Part shown: positions 49,625 through 57,956 of the stretch, in pieces
Position numbering within the stretch: the first letter of the stretch is position 1
Layout: every line of letters starts with the position of its first letter
Source of the DNA: VRUE01 sp035693025
GTDB lineage: Bacteria > Actinomycetota > Thermoleophilia > Solirubrobacterales > 70-9
DNA: 64,000 bases
Assembly (NCBI GenBank): GCA_035693025.1
Contig: DASSHI010000034.1
Span: forward strand, 22,429-86,428
Direction: 5' to 3'
Translations under genes and position numbers: made by a program
The notes under the pieces: model-generated
What the model was told of the DNA's origin: nothing
Databases searched by the model: none
The model's input: the letters and a program-made list of their open reading frames with translations, nothing else

Positions 49625-50616
49625 CAGATCGTCCCCTCCAGCGCGGCCAAGGCCGCGTGCACCACGTGCTCCTCGTGCGGAATCGCGGCCTGCTCCAGCC
49701 GCTTGGAGTAGGGCATGTGCACGTCGGCGCCGGTGACCCGCTGCACGGGCGCGTCGAGGTGGTCGAAGGCCTGCTCGGTGATCAGCGTGGCGAGGTTGGC
49801 GCCGACGCCGCCGTGCGGCCAGCCCTCCTCGACGATCACCGCGCGGTTGGTCTTGCGCACCGACTCGAGGATCGTGTCGAGGTCGAGCGGGCGCAGGGTG
49901 CGCGGGTCGATCACCTCGGCCTCGACCCCGTGCTCGTGGGAGAGCGCCCGCGCCGCGTCCTCGGCGACGTGCGCCATCTTGAGGATGCCGACGATCGTCA
50001 CGTCGCTGCCATCGCGCCGCACCGCCGCTTCGCCGAAGCGCAGCGGCTCCGCCTCCCCGTCCTCGGCCACCTCGCCGCGTGCCCCGTAGAGGCCCTCGTG
50101 CTCGATGAAGACCACCGGGTTGTCGTCGCGGATCGCCGCCTTCAAGAGCGCCTTGCCGTCGGCGGGAGTCGAGGGGCAGGCGACGAGCAGCCCCGGCACC
50201 TGCAGGAAGAGCGCCTCGAAGCTGTGCGAGTGCGTCGGTCCGAGCTGATGCCCGCCGCCGCCCGGCATGCGGATCACCAGCGGCACCCGCGCCTGGCCGT
50301 TGAACATGTAGGGGATCGCGGCGGCGTGGTTGACGATCTGGTCGAGCGCCAGCAGGGCGAAGTTGACCGTCATCAGCTCGACCACCGGCCGCAGGCCGCC
50401 GACCGCCGCGCCGACGCCCATCCCGACGATCGTGTTCTCCGAGATCGGCGTGTCGCGCACGCGCCGCTCGCCGAACTCCTCCAGCAGCCCCTCGGTCACC
50501 TTGAAGGCGCCCTGGAAGACGCCGACGTCCTCGCCCATCACGAAGACCGCCTCGTCGCGCCGCATCTCCTCGGCCATCGCGTCGCGCAGCGCCTCGCGCA
50601 TCCGCAGCGTCGTCAC
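49624..50616 (-). CDS. 2-oxoacid dehydrogenase E1 component, beta subunit
   Basis: 330 residues from GTG 50616. Typical blocks: AVFVMGEDVGVFQGAFKVTE, RVRDTPISENTIVGMGVGAA, MTVNFALLALDQIVNHAAAI, GGGGHQLGPTHSHSFEALF, VIDPRTLRPLDLDTI and NRAVIVEEGWPHGGVGANL. Binds TPP with the alpha subunit to decarboxylate a 2-oxoacid and acylate lipoyl-E2. GTGA overlap with the alpha gene and 1-nt overlap with E2. Confidence 0.95.
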   Translation of the reverse strand: MTTLRMREALRDAMAEEMRRDEAVFVMGEDVGVFQGAFKVTEGLLEEFGERRVRDTPISENTIVGMGVGAAVGGLRPVVELMTVNFALLALDQIVNHAAAIPYMFNGQARVPLVIRMPGGGGHQLGPTHSHSFEALFLQVPGLLVACPSTPADGKALLKAAIRDDNPVVFIEHEGLYGARGEVAEDGEAEPLRFGEAAVRRDGSDVTIVGILKMAHVAEDAARALSHEHGVEAEVIDPRTLRPLDLDTILESVRKTNRAVIVEEGWPHGGVGANLATLITEQAFDHLDAPVQRVTGADVHMPYSKRLEQAAIPHEEHVVHAALAALEGTI

Positions 50617-51824
50617 CGCTCTTCGACCTCCCCGGCGACCTCGGAATCCTCGGCCTCGTCCGCCACTTCGGGCTCGACGCCCTCCTGGGCATCGCCGTCC
50701 TCTGCCGGGTTCGGCCGCGGCCCGTCCGCCGCGCCCGCGTACGCCGCCCCCGCTTCGGCCAGCTCGCGCGCCGCCGCCGGCATCTCCTCTTCCTCGCGCT
50801 CGCCGCGGTGCGGCTCGGGGCTGCGCTCGTCGACCGCGTACCAGCCGCCGGGCTCGTCGAGCACGTAGAGGTTTTCGTAGAGGCTGTCGAGCGCCGGTTC
50901 GGGCGAGGCGTCCGCTGCCTCGACTGCCGCGGTCACGGTCCGGTCGGCCTTCTCGCGCACCTCCTGCACCTCGCGCTCGCCCAGCACCCCCGCCTCGACG
51001 CAGCGCCGCGCGAAGGCCTCGATCGGGTCTTTCCGTCGCCACTCCTCGACCTCCTCGCGCTCGCGGTAGACCTCGGGGTCGGCGGCGGAGTGGCCGCGGT
51101 AGCGGTAGGTGAAGGCCTCGAGCAGGGTCGGCCGACGCTCCTCGCGCGCCTCGCGAATCCCCTCCTCGACCGCCTCGCGCACCGCGATCACGTCCATCCC
51201 GTCGATCCGCTCGCCGGGGATCCCGTAGCCCTCGGCCTTCTTCGAGAGGTCGGTCTGAGCGGAGTGGCGCTCGACCGAGGTCCCCATCCCGTAGAGATTG
51301 TTCTCGACCAGGAAGAAGACCGGCAGCTGCCAGAGCGCCGCCAGGTTCATCGTCTCGCCGAAGTTGCCGGTGTTGGAGGCGCCGTCGCCGAACATGCAGA
51401 CCGTGACCGCGTCTTCGCCCTTGTACTCGGAGGAGAGCGCGAGGCCCGCCGCGATCGGCAGGTTGCCGCCGACGATCCCGTAGCCGCCCATGAAGCGCTT
51501 CTCGCGGTCGAAGATGTGCATCGAGCCGCCGCGCCCGCCGCTCGTCCCGCCGACCCGGCCGAACAGCTCCGCCATCACCCGCTTCGGGTCGGTGCCGCGG
51601 GCGATCGCGTGGCCATGCGTGCGGTAGGTGCCGATCAGGTAGTCCTCGTCGCGCATCACCGAGGTGGTGCCGACGATCGTCGCCTCCTCGCCGATCCCCA
51701 GGTGGAGGAAGCCGCCGGCTTTGGCCCGCTGGTACTGCCGCCCGGCCTCCTCCTCGAAACGCCGGATCAGCGCCATCCGCGCGAGCAGCTCGTAACAGGT
51801 GGCGGCGTCAGGCAGATCGGCCAT
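50613..51824 (-). CDS. 2-oxoacid (pyruvate) dehydrogenase E1 component, alpha subunit
   Basis: 403 residues. TPP motif GDGASNTGNFGETMNLAALW followed by LPVFFLVENN. Phosphorylation-loop equivalent YRYRGHSAADPEVYRER. The last ~60 residues are a Glu/Ala-rich extension (EREEEEMPAAARELAEAG and further) beyond the usual family length of about 340, likely disordered. First gene of the E1a-E1b-E2 operon; the DsbA-like gene and E3 lie just upstream on the same strand, so all may be one transcript. Confidence 0.95.
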   Translation of the reverse strand: MADLPDAATCYELLARMALIRRFEEEAGRQYQRAKAGGFLHLGIGEEATIVGTTSVMRDEDYLIGTYRTHGHAIARGTDPKRVMAELFGRVGGTSGGRGGSMHIFDREKRFMGGYGIVGGNLPIAAGLALSSEYKGEDAVTVCMFGDGASNTGNFGETMNLAALWQLPVFFLVENNLYGMGTSVERHSAQTDLSKKAEGYGIPGERIDGMDVIAVREAVEEGIREAREERRPTLLEAFTYRYRGHSAADPEVYREREEVEEWRRKDPIEAFARRCVEAGVLGEREVQEVREKADRTVTAAVEAADASPEPALDSLYENLYVLDEPGGWYAVDERSPEPHRGEREEEEMPAAARELAEAGAAYAGAADGPRPNPAEDGDAQEGVEPEVADEAEDSEVAGEVEER

Positions 51825-51835
51825 TGACGCTCACC

Positions 51836-52435
51836 TTAGCTCGCCGCCTCGACCGCCTCCTCCAGCCTGTCGTCGCCCCAGAAGACCTCCTCGCCGACGA
51901 CGAGCGAGGGGACGCCGATCACGCCGCGCTCGGCTGCGGTGTCGGTCGCCTTGCGCAGCGCGTCCTTGACACTCTGCGTCCCCGCCGCCTTGGCGACCGC
52001 GTTGGGGTGCAGCTCGCAGGCCGCGGCGGCGATCAGCACGTTGTCGTGCTCGCTCAGGTCGCGACCGGCCGCGAACTGCTGGCGGAAGGCGGCGAGGGCG
52101 AAGGAGACGGTGCGGCCGGTCTGCTTGGCGAAGGTCGCCACCCGCATCGCGAAGAGCATGTTGCCCGGCCACGGCTCCGGCCAGGCGAGCCGCGGCAGCC
52201 CGTACTCGGCGGCGCGCCGCTCAACCTCGGCGATCCCGTCCTCGCGCTCCGGCCCGTTGCCCCACGAGTCGCGCCCGAAGTGCTGGAAGAGCCCGCCGAG
52301 CAGGATCGGCTGCCACTCCGGCTGCTCCAGCTCGGCATCGGTGAAGGCCCCGCTGATCCGCTCCGCGGTCAGGTAGGCGTAGGGCGAGCCCAGGTCGAAG
52401 TAGAAGGTCGCCCTAGGCGTGGGTGGCCCAGCCAT
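51836..52435 (-). CDS. DsbA-family / 2-hydroxychromene-2-carboxylate isomerase-like protein
   Basis: 199 residues with a thioredoxin-like kappa-GST fold. Opens ATFYFDLGSPYAYLTAERIS (the SPYAY motif takes the place of CxxC, so no disulfide chemistry) and ends with ERGVIGVPSLVVGEEVFWGD (cis-Pro loop). Family members are isomerases or thiol transferases; the substrate here is unknown. Overlaps the end of lpd by 23 nt and sits inside the dehydrogenase cluster. Confidence 0.87.
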   Translation of the reverse strand: MAGPPTPRATFYFDLGSPYAYLTAERISGAFTDAELEQPEWQPILLGGLFQHFGRDSWGNGPEREDGIAEVERRAAEYGLPRLAWPEPWPGNMLFAMRVATFAKQTGRTVSFALAAFRQQFAAGRDLSEHDNVLIAAAACELHPNAVAKAAGTQSVKDALRKATDTAAERGVIGVPSLVVGEEVFWGDDRLEEAVEAAS

Positions 52436-53780
52436 CGACCGCCCGCGCCGCTTCGAAGATCGCCTCGGAGATCGTCGGATGGGGATGGACGATCCGCGCC
52501 AGCTCCTGGTAACCGCCCTCGAGCGCCATCGTCGCGACCAGCTCGGCGATCATGTCGCAGGCGCGGTTGCCGACGACGTGGGCGCCAAGGATCTCGCCGT
52601 ACTTGGAGTCGACGACGAGCTTGACCAGCCCTTCTTTGTCGTCGTAGACGGTCGCGGCGCCGACTCCGCCAAGTTTCAGCTTGCCGACCTTGACGTCGTG
52701 CCCCGCCTCCTTCGCCGCCGCCTCGGTGAGGCCGACGCTGGCGACTTGCGGGTGGCAGAAGGTGGCCCCGGCGACCAGGTTCTGGTCGACCGGATGGGTC
52801 GGCGCCCCGGCGGCGTGCTCGACCGCGACGACGGCCTCCTCGGAGGCCTTGTGGGCGAGCGCCTTGGCGTTGACCAGGTCGCCGATCGCGTAGACCTTGG
52901 GATTGGCGGTACGGCCGTACTCGTCGACCTCGACCTTTCCCCGGTCGGTCAGCTTCACGCCCGCCGCCTCGAGCCCGAGCCCCTCGACGTCGGTGGCGCG
53001 GCCGCCGGCGACGCAGAGGTAGTCGACCTCGGTCGTCGTATCGCCGTAGGAGAGCTTGACCGAGCTGTCGCCCGCCTCGACGTTCTCGACCGGGGCCCCG
53101 GTGGAGATCGTGATGTTCTGCTTCTTGAAGGCCCGCTCGACGACCCGTGCCATGTCCTTGTCCTCGGCGGGAAGGATCTGGTCGAGCATCTCGATCAAGA
53201 GCACCTCGGTGCCGAAGCGGCCGTAGGCGGAGGCGATCTCGCAGCCCGAGGCGCCGGCGCCGACGACGGCGATCTTCTGCGGCCGCGCGGGCAGGGACCA
53301 GGCGCCCCAGGTGTCGAGCACCCGCTCGCCGAACTCGACTCCGGGGATCGGCAGCGCCGTCGAGCCGGTGGCGAGCACCACGGTGCCCGCCTCGTGGACG
53401 TCGTCGCCCACCTGGACGTTGCCCTCGGCGGTCAACGAGCCGGCGCCCTGGATCCAGGTCACCTTGTTTTTGTCCCAGAGCATCTTGACCCCGCCGGAGA
53501 GCGATTCGGAGACCGCGGCGCGGCGCTTGCCGAGAGCGTCCCAGTCGAGCTCGACGTCCTTGGCGACGACGCCCAGCTCGGCGCCGTTGCGGGCGTGGTC
53601 GTAGAGCTCTGCGGTGTGGAGCATCGTCTTCGCCGGGATGCAGGCGTAGTTGAGGCAGCGCCCGCCCGGCTTGTCGCGCTCGACCACGGCGGTCTTCTTG
53701 CCCAGCTGGGCTGAGCGGATGGCGGCGACGTAGCCGCCCGGGCCCCCGCCGATGACGATCGTGTCGAAGGATTCAGCCAA
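52413..53780 (-). CDS. lpdA: Dihydrolipoyl dehydrogenase (E3)
   Basis: 455 residues. FAD-binding start DTIVIGGGPGGYVAAIRSAQ, redox-active disulfide Cys42/Cys47 in GGRCLNYACIPAKT, NAD-binding IAVVGAGASGCEIASAYGRF, second FAD motif YAIGDLVNAKALAHKA, and the C-terminal His-Glu pair in IVHPHPTISEAIFEAA. Reoxidises dihydrolipoyl-E2. Here Tyr-Ala replaces Val-Gly between the two cysteines. First gene of the complex cluster after the small membrane protein. Confidence 0.95.
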   Translation of the reverse strand: MAESFDTIVIGGGPGGYVAAIRSAQLGKKTAVVERDKPGGRCLNYACIPAKTMLHTAELYDHARNGAELGVVAKDVELDWDALGKRRAAVSESLSGGVKMLWDKNKVTWIQGAGSLTAEGNVQVGDDVHEAGTVVLATGSTALPIPGVEFGERVLDTWGAWSLPARPQKIAVVGAGASGCEIASAYGRFGTEVLLIEMLDQILPAEDKDMARVVERAFKKQNITISTGAPVENVEAGDSSVKLSYGDTTTEVDYLCVAGGRATDVEGLGLEAAGVKLTDRGKVEVDEYGRTANPKVYAIGDLVNAKALAHKASEEAVVAVEHAAGAPTHPVDQNLVAGATFCHPQVASVGLTEAAAKEAGHDVKVGKLKLGGVGAATVYDDKEGLVKLVVDSKYGEILGAHVVGNRACDMIAELVATMALEGGYQELARIVHPHPTISEAIFEAARAVDGWATHA

Positions 53781-53804
53781 GAGATCTCAGCCTATAGAAC
53801 CGCC

Positions 53805-54317
53805 TCAGTCGCGGCTGGGCATCTGGATGCGGGCCATCGCCTTGACCATGAAGAAGAAGAAGGTGCCGGCGACGGCGAGCAGGCCGAAGGTGGCGGCGAA
53901 CTCGCCGACGGTCGATGCCTGTACGGCGAGGCCGAAGACGGCGCTGAAGATGAGGAAGACGAGCATCAGCTGGAAGCCGAGCACGGCCCAGTAGCGGGCG
54001 CGCCACATGCCCCACGACATCAGGCCCATCAGCAGAGCGGGGGCGAGGACCTGGGCGAAGTGGGGTTTGCTGCCTTCGACCTTCACTCCGGCCAGGTAGC
54101 CGCCGAGGATCGAGATCGCGATCAGGCCGGCGACCACGGCGCCGATCGTCACCACGGGCGGCCGCTCGCCCTCGGCCAGCGGCTCGAGGCCCTCTCGAAC
54201 CGCTTGGTTGCGTTCCTCGGCGCGGGCGTAGCCGCGCTTCATGCGCTCGCGCGGGTCGGATGAGGCGCCGCGCTGCTTGCGCTTGCGCGGCGTGGGATCG
54301 GCCGGCGGCTCAGGCAC
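53805..54317 (-). CDS. Small integral membrane protein with basic N-terminus
   Basis: About 170 residues from the GTG at 54317, which overlaps the end of thiE; an ATG inside (MKRGYARAEERNQ) is an alternative. Basic Pro/Arg/Lys start (PTPRKRKQRG), a helical segment, then four membrane helices: VTIGAVVAGLIAISILGGYL, FAQVLAPALLMGLMSWGMW, YWAVLGFQLMLVFLIFSAVF and FAATFGLLAVAGTFFFFMVK. Unknown family. Position between thiE and lpd has no evident meaning. Confidence 0.75.
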   Translation of the reverse strand: MPEPPADPTPRKRKQRGASSDPRERMKRGYARAEERNQAVREGLEPLAEGERPPVVTIGAVVAGLIAISILGGYLAGVKVEGSKPHFAQVLAPALLMGLMSWGMWRARYWAVLGFQLMLVFLIFSAVFGLAVQASTVGEFAATFGLLAVAGTFFFFMVKAMARIQMPSRD

Positions 54318-54996
54318 CGGGGGCCGCCCCTCCGACTGCGGCGAGCGCGCCGCGCAGCGCCTCTGCGATGGCTGCCGGGTCCGCGGCGTCGCGGATCGCG
54401 CGCACGACGCCGAGCCGGCGCGCCCCCGCGGTGACCACTTCGGCGGCGTTGCCGGGGTCGATGCCGCCGATCGCGAAGAAGGGGTGGGGCGCGTTCGCCG
54501 CCGCGTGCTCGACCAGGCCGAGCCCGACGGCGGGGCGCCCCTCTTTCGTCGGCGTCTCCCAGATCGGCCCGACGCTGACGTAATCGACAGCCGCGCCGGC
54601 GCTCGCCGCAAGCTGCTCCTCTGAGTGGGTCGAGAGGCCGACGATCGCATCCGGCCCCAGCGCCTCACGCGCCTCGGCCGGGGGCGTGTCGTCCTGTCCC
54701 ACGTGCACCCCGTCGGCGTCGCACGCCCGCGCCAGCCAGGGGTCGTCGTTGACGATGAAGAGAGCGCTGTAGGTGTCGCAGACGCGGCGGAAGGTCTGCG
54801 CCGCCCGTTCGATCCCCTCCCTCCCCAGCTCCTTCTCGCGCAGCTGGACGATGTCGACGCCGCCGCGCAGCGCGGCGTGGAGCAGCTCCTCGGCGTCCCG
54901 GCCGCCCGGCATCGCCTCGCAGACGAAGTAGAGCCGCGCCGTGCGCAGCCGCTCGCGCCGCAGCGGGCCGTGATCCTCGGGCATCGCCAAGCTCAT
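54310..54996 (-). CDS. thiE: Thiamine-phosphate synthase
   Basis: 228 residues. TIM-barrel enzyme joining HMP-PP and thiazole phosphate. Motifs: GGVDIVQLREKELGREG, ALFIVNDDPWLARACDADG, VHVGQDDTPPAEAREALG, IVGLSTHSEEQL, DYVSVGPIWETPTKEGRPAV, and FFAIGGIDPGNAAEV. Divergent from the riboswitch-thiO-thiSG unit, separated by about 50 nt before the riboswitch. No riboswitch is seen on its own strand. Confidence 0.96.
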   Translation of the reverse strand: MSLAMPEDHGPLRRERLRTARLYFVCEAMPGGRDAEELLHAALRGGVDIVQLREKELGREGIERAAQTFRRVCDTYSALFIVNDDPWLARACDADGVHVGQDDTPPAEAREALGPDAIVGLSTHSEEQLAASAGAAVDYVSVGPIWETPTKEGRPAVGLGLVEHAAANAPHPFFAIGGIDPGNAAEVVTAGARRLGVVRAIRDAADPAAIAEALRGALAAVGGAAPGA

Positions 54997-55046
54997 CGAC
55001 CGATCTTAGGGTTCACCGCCGCTTGGGAACCGCGTCGGAGGGGTAG

Positions 55047-55155
55047 CATCGGAGGGGTAACGGGAGCCGTTGGCGTCCATTTGGGCGCCGAGGCTGAGAG
55101 GGCGGCATCGAGGCCGCCGACCGTCTGGACCTGATCCGGGTAATGCCGGCGGAGG
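55047..55155 (+). ncRNA. TPP riboswitch (THI element)
   Basis: Conserved TPP-aptamer pieces occur in order: ACGGGAGCC, then GGCTGAGAGGGCGGC (the CUGAGA bulge, with a P3 hairpin of GGCGGC/GCCGCC), and GGACCTGATCCGGGTAATGC with CCGGCGGAGGCAAGG leading to the thiO ATG. It ends about 5 nt before the start codon, with the GGAGG ribosome site at its 3' edge, so translation control by TPP is expected. The exact 5' limit is approximate. Confidence 0.9.
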
Positions 55156-55160
55156 CAAGG

Positions 55161-56267
55161 ATGACCAACAGCACCTGCGAGCATCGGAGCTACGACGTGG
55201 CGATCGTCGGAGGCGGGATCATCGGCCTCTCCTGCGCCTGGCGTTTGGCACATAGCGGGGCCCGAGTGGCGCTGGTCGACCGCGCTGAGCCCCCGGCCGG
55301 GGCGACGCGGGTCGCCGCCGGGATGCTGGCGCCGGTCGGCGAGCTCGCCTTCGGCGAGCCGGAGCTGCTGAAGCTGACCCTCGCCGCGGCCGAGCTCTAC
55401 CCCGATTTCGTCGCCGAGCTCGAGGCGGCGAGCGGCGTCCCCACGGGCTACCGCCGCGACGGCGCCCTGCACGTCGCCCTCGACCGCGACGAGGCGGCGG
55501 AGATGCGCCGCGTGCACGAGCTGCAGCGTTCGCTCGGGCTCGGCGCCGAGTGGCTGGCGCCGCGCCGCTGCCGCGAGCTCGAGCCCGGCCTGACGCCATC
55601 CTTCAACGGCGGCGTCCACGCGCCCGGCGAGGGCTCGGTCGACCCGCGGGCCCTGGCCGCGGCCCTGCTTGCGGCGCTGGCCGCGGAGGATGGGGTCGAC
55701 CTGTTCCTCGGGACCGCCGTCGAGGCGGCGCTCGTCGATGGCGAGCGGATCGCCGGCGTGCGCACCGGGCGCGGCGAGGAGCTGCGGGCCGGCGCCACCG
55801 TCCTCGCCGCCGGGGCGTGGTCGGGGCAGGCCGCCTGGCTGCCCGAGCCCGCCCGCCCGCCGGTGCGCCCGGTCAAGGGCCAGATCCTCGAGCTGCGCGC
55901 CCGCGATGGCGCCGCGCCGTGCAACCAAATCGTCTCCTGCGAGCGCGTCTACCTCGTGCCCCGCCCCGACGGGCGCCTGATCGTCGGGGCGACGGTCGAG
56001 GAGCAGGGCTTCGACACCGCGGTGACCGCGGGCGGGGTCCACGAGCTCCTCCGCGAGGCCTATCGCCTGCTGCCCGAGGTCGCCGAGATGGAGCTGGTCG
56101 AGGCGGCGGCGGGCCTGCGCCCCGGCACGCCCGACAACCTCCCGCTGGTCGGCGCGTCCCCGCTCGCCGGCCTGCTCTGGGCGACCGGCCATTACCGCAA
56201 CGGCATCCTGCTGGCGCCGCTGGCCGCGAACATGCTGGTCGAGGAGCTGGAGGGGGCGCCGGTATGA
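55161..56267 (+). CDS. thiO: Glycine oxidase ThiO
   Basis: 368 residues. FAD-dependent DAO-family enzyme giving iminoglycine for the thiazole ring. VAIVGGGIIGLSCAWRLAHS is the dinucleotide-binding start; VAAGMLAPVGELAFGEPELL, VRPVKGQILELR, and the C-terminal GLRPGTPDNLPLVGAS with TGHYRNGILLAPLAA are family blocks. ATG 55161 follows GGAGGCAAGG; an ATG at 55143 lies inside the riboswitch and is rejected. Stop overlaps the next ATG (ATGA). Confidence 0.93.
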   Translation: MTNSTCEHRSYDVAIVGGGIIGLSCAWRLAHSGARVALVDRAEPPAGATRVAAGMLAPVGELAFGEPELLKLTLAAAELYPDFVAELEAASGVPTGYRRDGALHVALDRDEAAEMRRVHELQRSLGLGAEWLAPRRCRELEPGLTPSFNGGVHAPGEGSVDPRALAAALLAALAAEDGVDLFLGTAVEAALVDGERIAGVRTGRGEELRAGATVLAAGAWSGQAAWLPEPARPPVRPVKGQILELRARDGAAPCNQIVSCERVYLVPRPDGRLIVGATVEEQGFDTAVTAGGVHELLREAYRLLPEVAEMELVEAAAGLRPGTPDNLPLVGASPLAGLLWATGHYRNGILLAPLAANMLVEELEGAPV

Positions 56268-57235
56268 GGATCGAGCTGAACGGCGAGCCGTGCGAGCTGT
56301 CGGCCGGAGCGATGCTCGCCGACGCGGTGCGAGAGAGCGGCGCCGCGGAGGGTCGCGGCGTCGCCGTCGCCCTCGACGGCGAAGTCGTTCCGCGCGCCGA
56401 GTGGGACTCGACCGCGCTCGCCGAGGGCGCGGCCGTCGAGGTGCTCGCCGCGATCCAGGGCGGCGCCGAGACCTGGGAGCTGGGCGGCCGCCGATGGTCA
56501 TCGCGCCTGATCGCCGGCACGGGCGGCTTCCGCTCGCTCGAGCAGATGGAGGAGGCTCTGGCCGCCGCCGGGACGGAGATCGTCACCGTCGCCCTGCGCA
56601 GGGTCGACCCGGTGGCGAAGGGCTCGGTGCTCGACGTGATCGAGCGGCTCGGCCTCTTCGTCCTGCCCAACACGGCCGGCTGCTTCACCGCCCGCGACGC
56701 GGTCCGCACCGCTCAGCTCGCCCGCGAGGCCTTCGAGACCGAGTGGATCAAGCTCGAGGTGATCGGCGACGATCGCACCCTCTATCCCGATGCGGTCGAG
56801 CTGCTCGACGCCGCCGAGACCCTGGTCGGCGAGGGCTTCACCGTCCTCCCCTACACCAACGACGACCCGATCCTCGCCCGCCGCCTGGAGGAGGCCGGCT
56901 GCGCCGCGGTGATGCCGCTCGGCTCGCCGATCGGCTCCGGTGCCGGCATCCGCAATCCCTACAACGTCGCGATCATCGCCGAACGGGCGCAGGTGCCGGT
57001 CATCCTCGACGCCGGCATCGGCACCGCGTCGGACGCCGCTCTGGCGATGGAGCTCGGCTGCGACGCCGTGCTCGCCGCCAGCGCGATCTTCGGCGCCGCC
57101 GAGCCGACCGCGATGGCGCGCGCCCTGCGCGGCGCGGTCGAGGCCGGCCACGCCGCCCGCCACGCCGGCCGCATCCCCCGCCGCACCCACGCCGAGGCTT
57201 CGACCAGCTACGAAGGCACCCCCGACCTCTCCTGA
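56264..57235 (+). CDS. thiG: ThiS-ThiG fusion: sulfur carrier plus thiazole synthase
   Basis: 323 residues. Residues 1-67 are a ThiS ubiquitin-like domain (MRIELNGEPCELSAG, VAVALDGEVVPRAEWD, AAVEVLAAIQGG). Directly after its terminal Gly-Gly the frame continues into thiazole synthase ThiG: SSRLIAGTGGFRSLEQMEEA, RVDPVAKGSVLDVI, LPNTAGCFTARDAVRTAQLA, WIKLEVIGDDRTLYPDAVEL, PLGSPIGSGAGIRNPYN, ILDAGIGTASDAALAMELG. No stop or plausible ThiG start lies between. Makes the thiamine thiazole from DXP, dehydroglycine and ThiS-thiocarboxylate. No thiF in the window. Confidence 0.93.
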   Translation: MRIELNGEPCELSAGAMLADAVRESGAAEGRGVAVALDGEVVPRAEWDSTALAEGAAVEVLAAIQGGAETWELGGRRWSSRLIAGTGGFRSLEQMEEALAAAGTEIVTVALRRVDPVAKGSVLDVIERLGLFVLPNTAGCFTARDAVRTAQLAREAFETEWIKLEVIGDDRTLYPDAVELLDAAETLVGEGFTVLPYTNDDPILARRLEEAGCAAVMPLGSPIGSGAGIRNPYNVAIIAERAQVPVILDAGIGTASDAALAMELGCDAVLAASAIFGAAEPTAMARALRGAVEAGHAARHAGRIPRRTHAEASTSYEGTPDLS

Positions 57236-57237
57236 CG

Positions 57238-57286
57238 AGCGCCGTAGAGCTTTGAACCGCTATCCGGTTCAAACCTCTACGGCGCT
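57238..57286. repeat. Palindrome D2, copy of D1, after thiSG
   Basis: AGCGCCGTAGAGCTTTGAACCG (57238-57259) pairs with 57265-57286 with a single mismatch around a 5-nt loop. Starts 3 nt after the ThiSG stop, so a terminator-like hairpin. Reads almost the same as the reverse complement of D1 (48189-48243). Confidence 0.8.
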
Positions 57287-57318
57287 TTGCGGCCGGCTCC
57301 CGTCTACCATGGGCGCGC

Positions 57319-57392
57319 GCCCCTGTAGCTCAGTTGGTTAGAGCGGCGGCCTTTTAAGCCGCGCGGCGCGGGTTCGAATCCCGCCGGGGGCA
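57319..57392 (+). tRNA. tRNA-Lys (anticodon TTT)
   Basis: Cloverleaf of 74 nt: acceptor GCCCCTG pairs with CGGGGGC (one U-G), D arm TAGCTCAGTTGGTTAGA, anticodon arm GCGGC/GCCGC with loop CTTTTAA giving TTT, T arm GCGGGTTCGAATCCCGC, discriminator A. No CCA encoded. 8 nt ahead of the glyoxalase-like gene. Confidence 0.95.
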
Positions 57393-57399
57393 TGACCCA

Positions 57400-57798
57400 A
57401 TGGCCACGGTCAGCGTTCGCTACATAGTCAACGACGTCGACGAGGCGATCGCCTTCTACTGCGGGCAGCTCGGGTTCAGCGAAATAATGCACCCCGCGCC
57501 GACGTTCGCGATGCTCTCGCGCGGCGATCTCCGCTTCATCCTCAGCGCGCCCGGCGGCGGACCGGGGGGCGGCCAGTCGATGCCGGACGGCTCGCAGCCG
57601 GAGCCCGGCGGCTGGAACCGGATTCAGCTCGAGGTCGAGGACCTCGCCGCCAAGGTCGAAGCGCTGCGCGCGGCCGGCGCGTCCTTCCGCAACGAGATCG
57701 TCGAGGGCGTCGGCGGCAGGCAGATCCTGGTCGAGGACCCCTCCGGCAACCCGATCGAGCTGTTCGAGCCGACGATCGACGAGGCGAGGCTCTCGTAG
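57400..57798 (+). CDS. VOC/glyoxalase superfamily protein
   Basis: 132 residues, a single vicinal-oxygen-chelate module pair. TVSVRYIVNDVDEAIAFYCG is the first beta-alpha unit; LRFILSAPGGGPGGGQSMPD the second strand and Gly loop; IQLEVEDLAAKVEALRAAGA and the closing ILVEDPSGNPIELFEP carry the usual C-terminal Glu. Metal-dependent lyase, dioxygenase or resistance protein; not determinable. Starts right after the tRNA. Confidence 0.88.
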   Translation: MATVSVRYIVNDVDEAIAFYCGQLGFSEIMHPAPTFAMLSRGDLRFILSAPGGGPGGGQSMPDGSQPEPGGWNRIQLEVEDLAAKVEALRAAGASFRNEIVEGVGGRQILVEDPSGNPIELFEPTIDEARLS

Positions 57799-57956
57799 CG
57801 ACCGGGTTCAACCGCGACCGCGAGCTGCTGCGCCAGCCCTGCGACGTCGAGGAGCGGGACGAGCTGCGGCTGCAGCGGATCCACGACGAGGTCGAGCGCG
57901 GCTTCGACGCCCTGCGCGACATCGGGGAGGGCGTCTCGATCTTCGGCTCCGCGCGG

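Noticed and set aside
55143..55160. ATG within the riboswitch as start for thiO.
   Set aside because: It is part of the conserved aptamer 3' segment; ATG 55161 has the ribosome site and matches the usual ThiO N-terminus.
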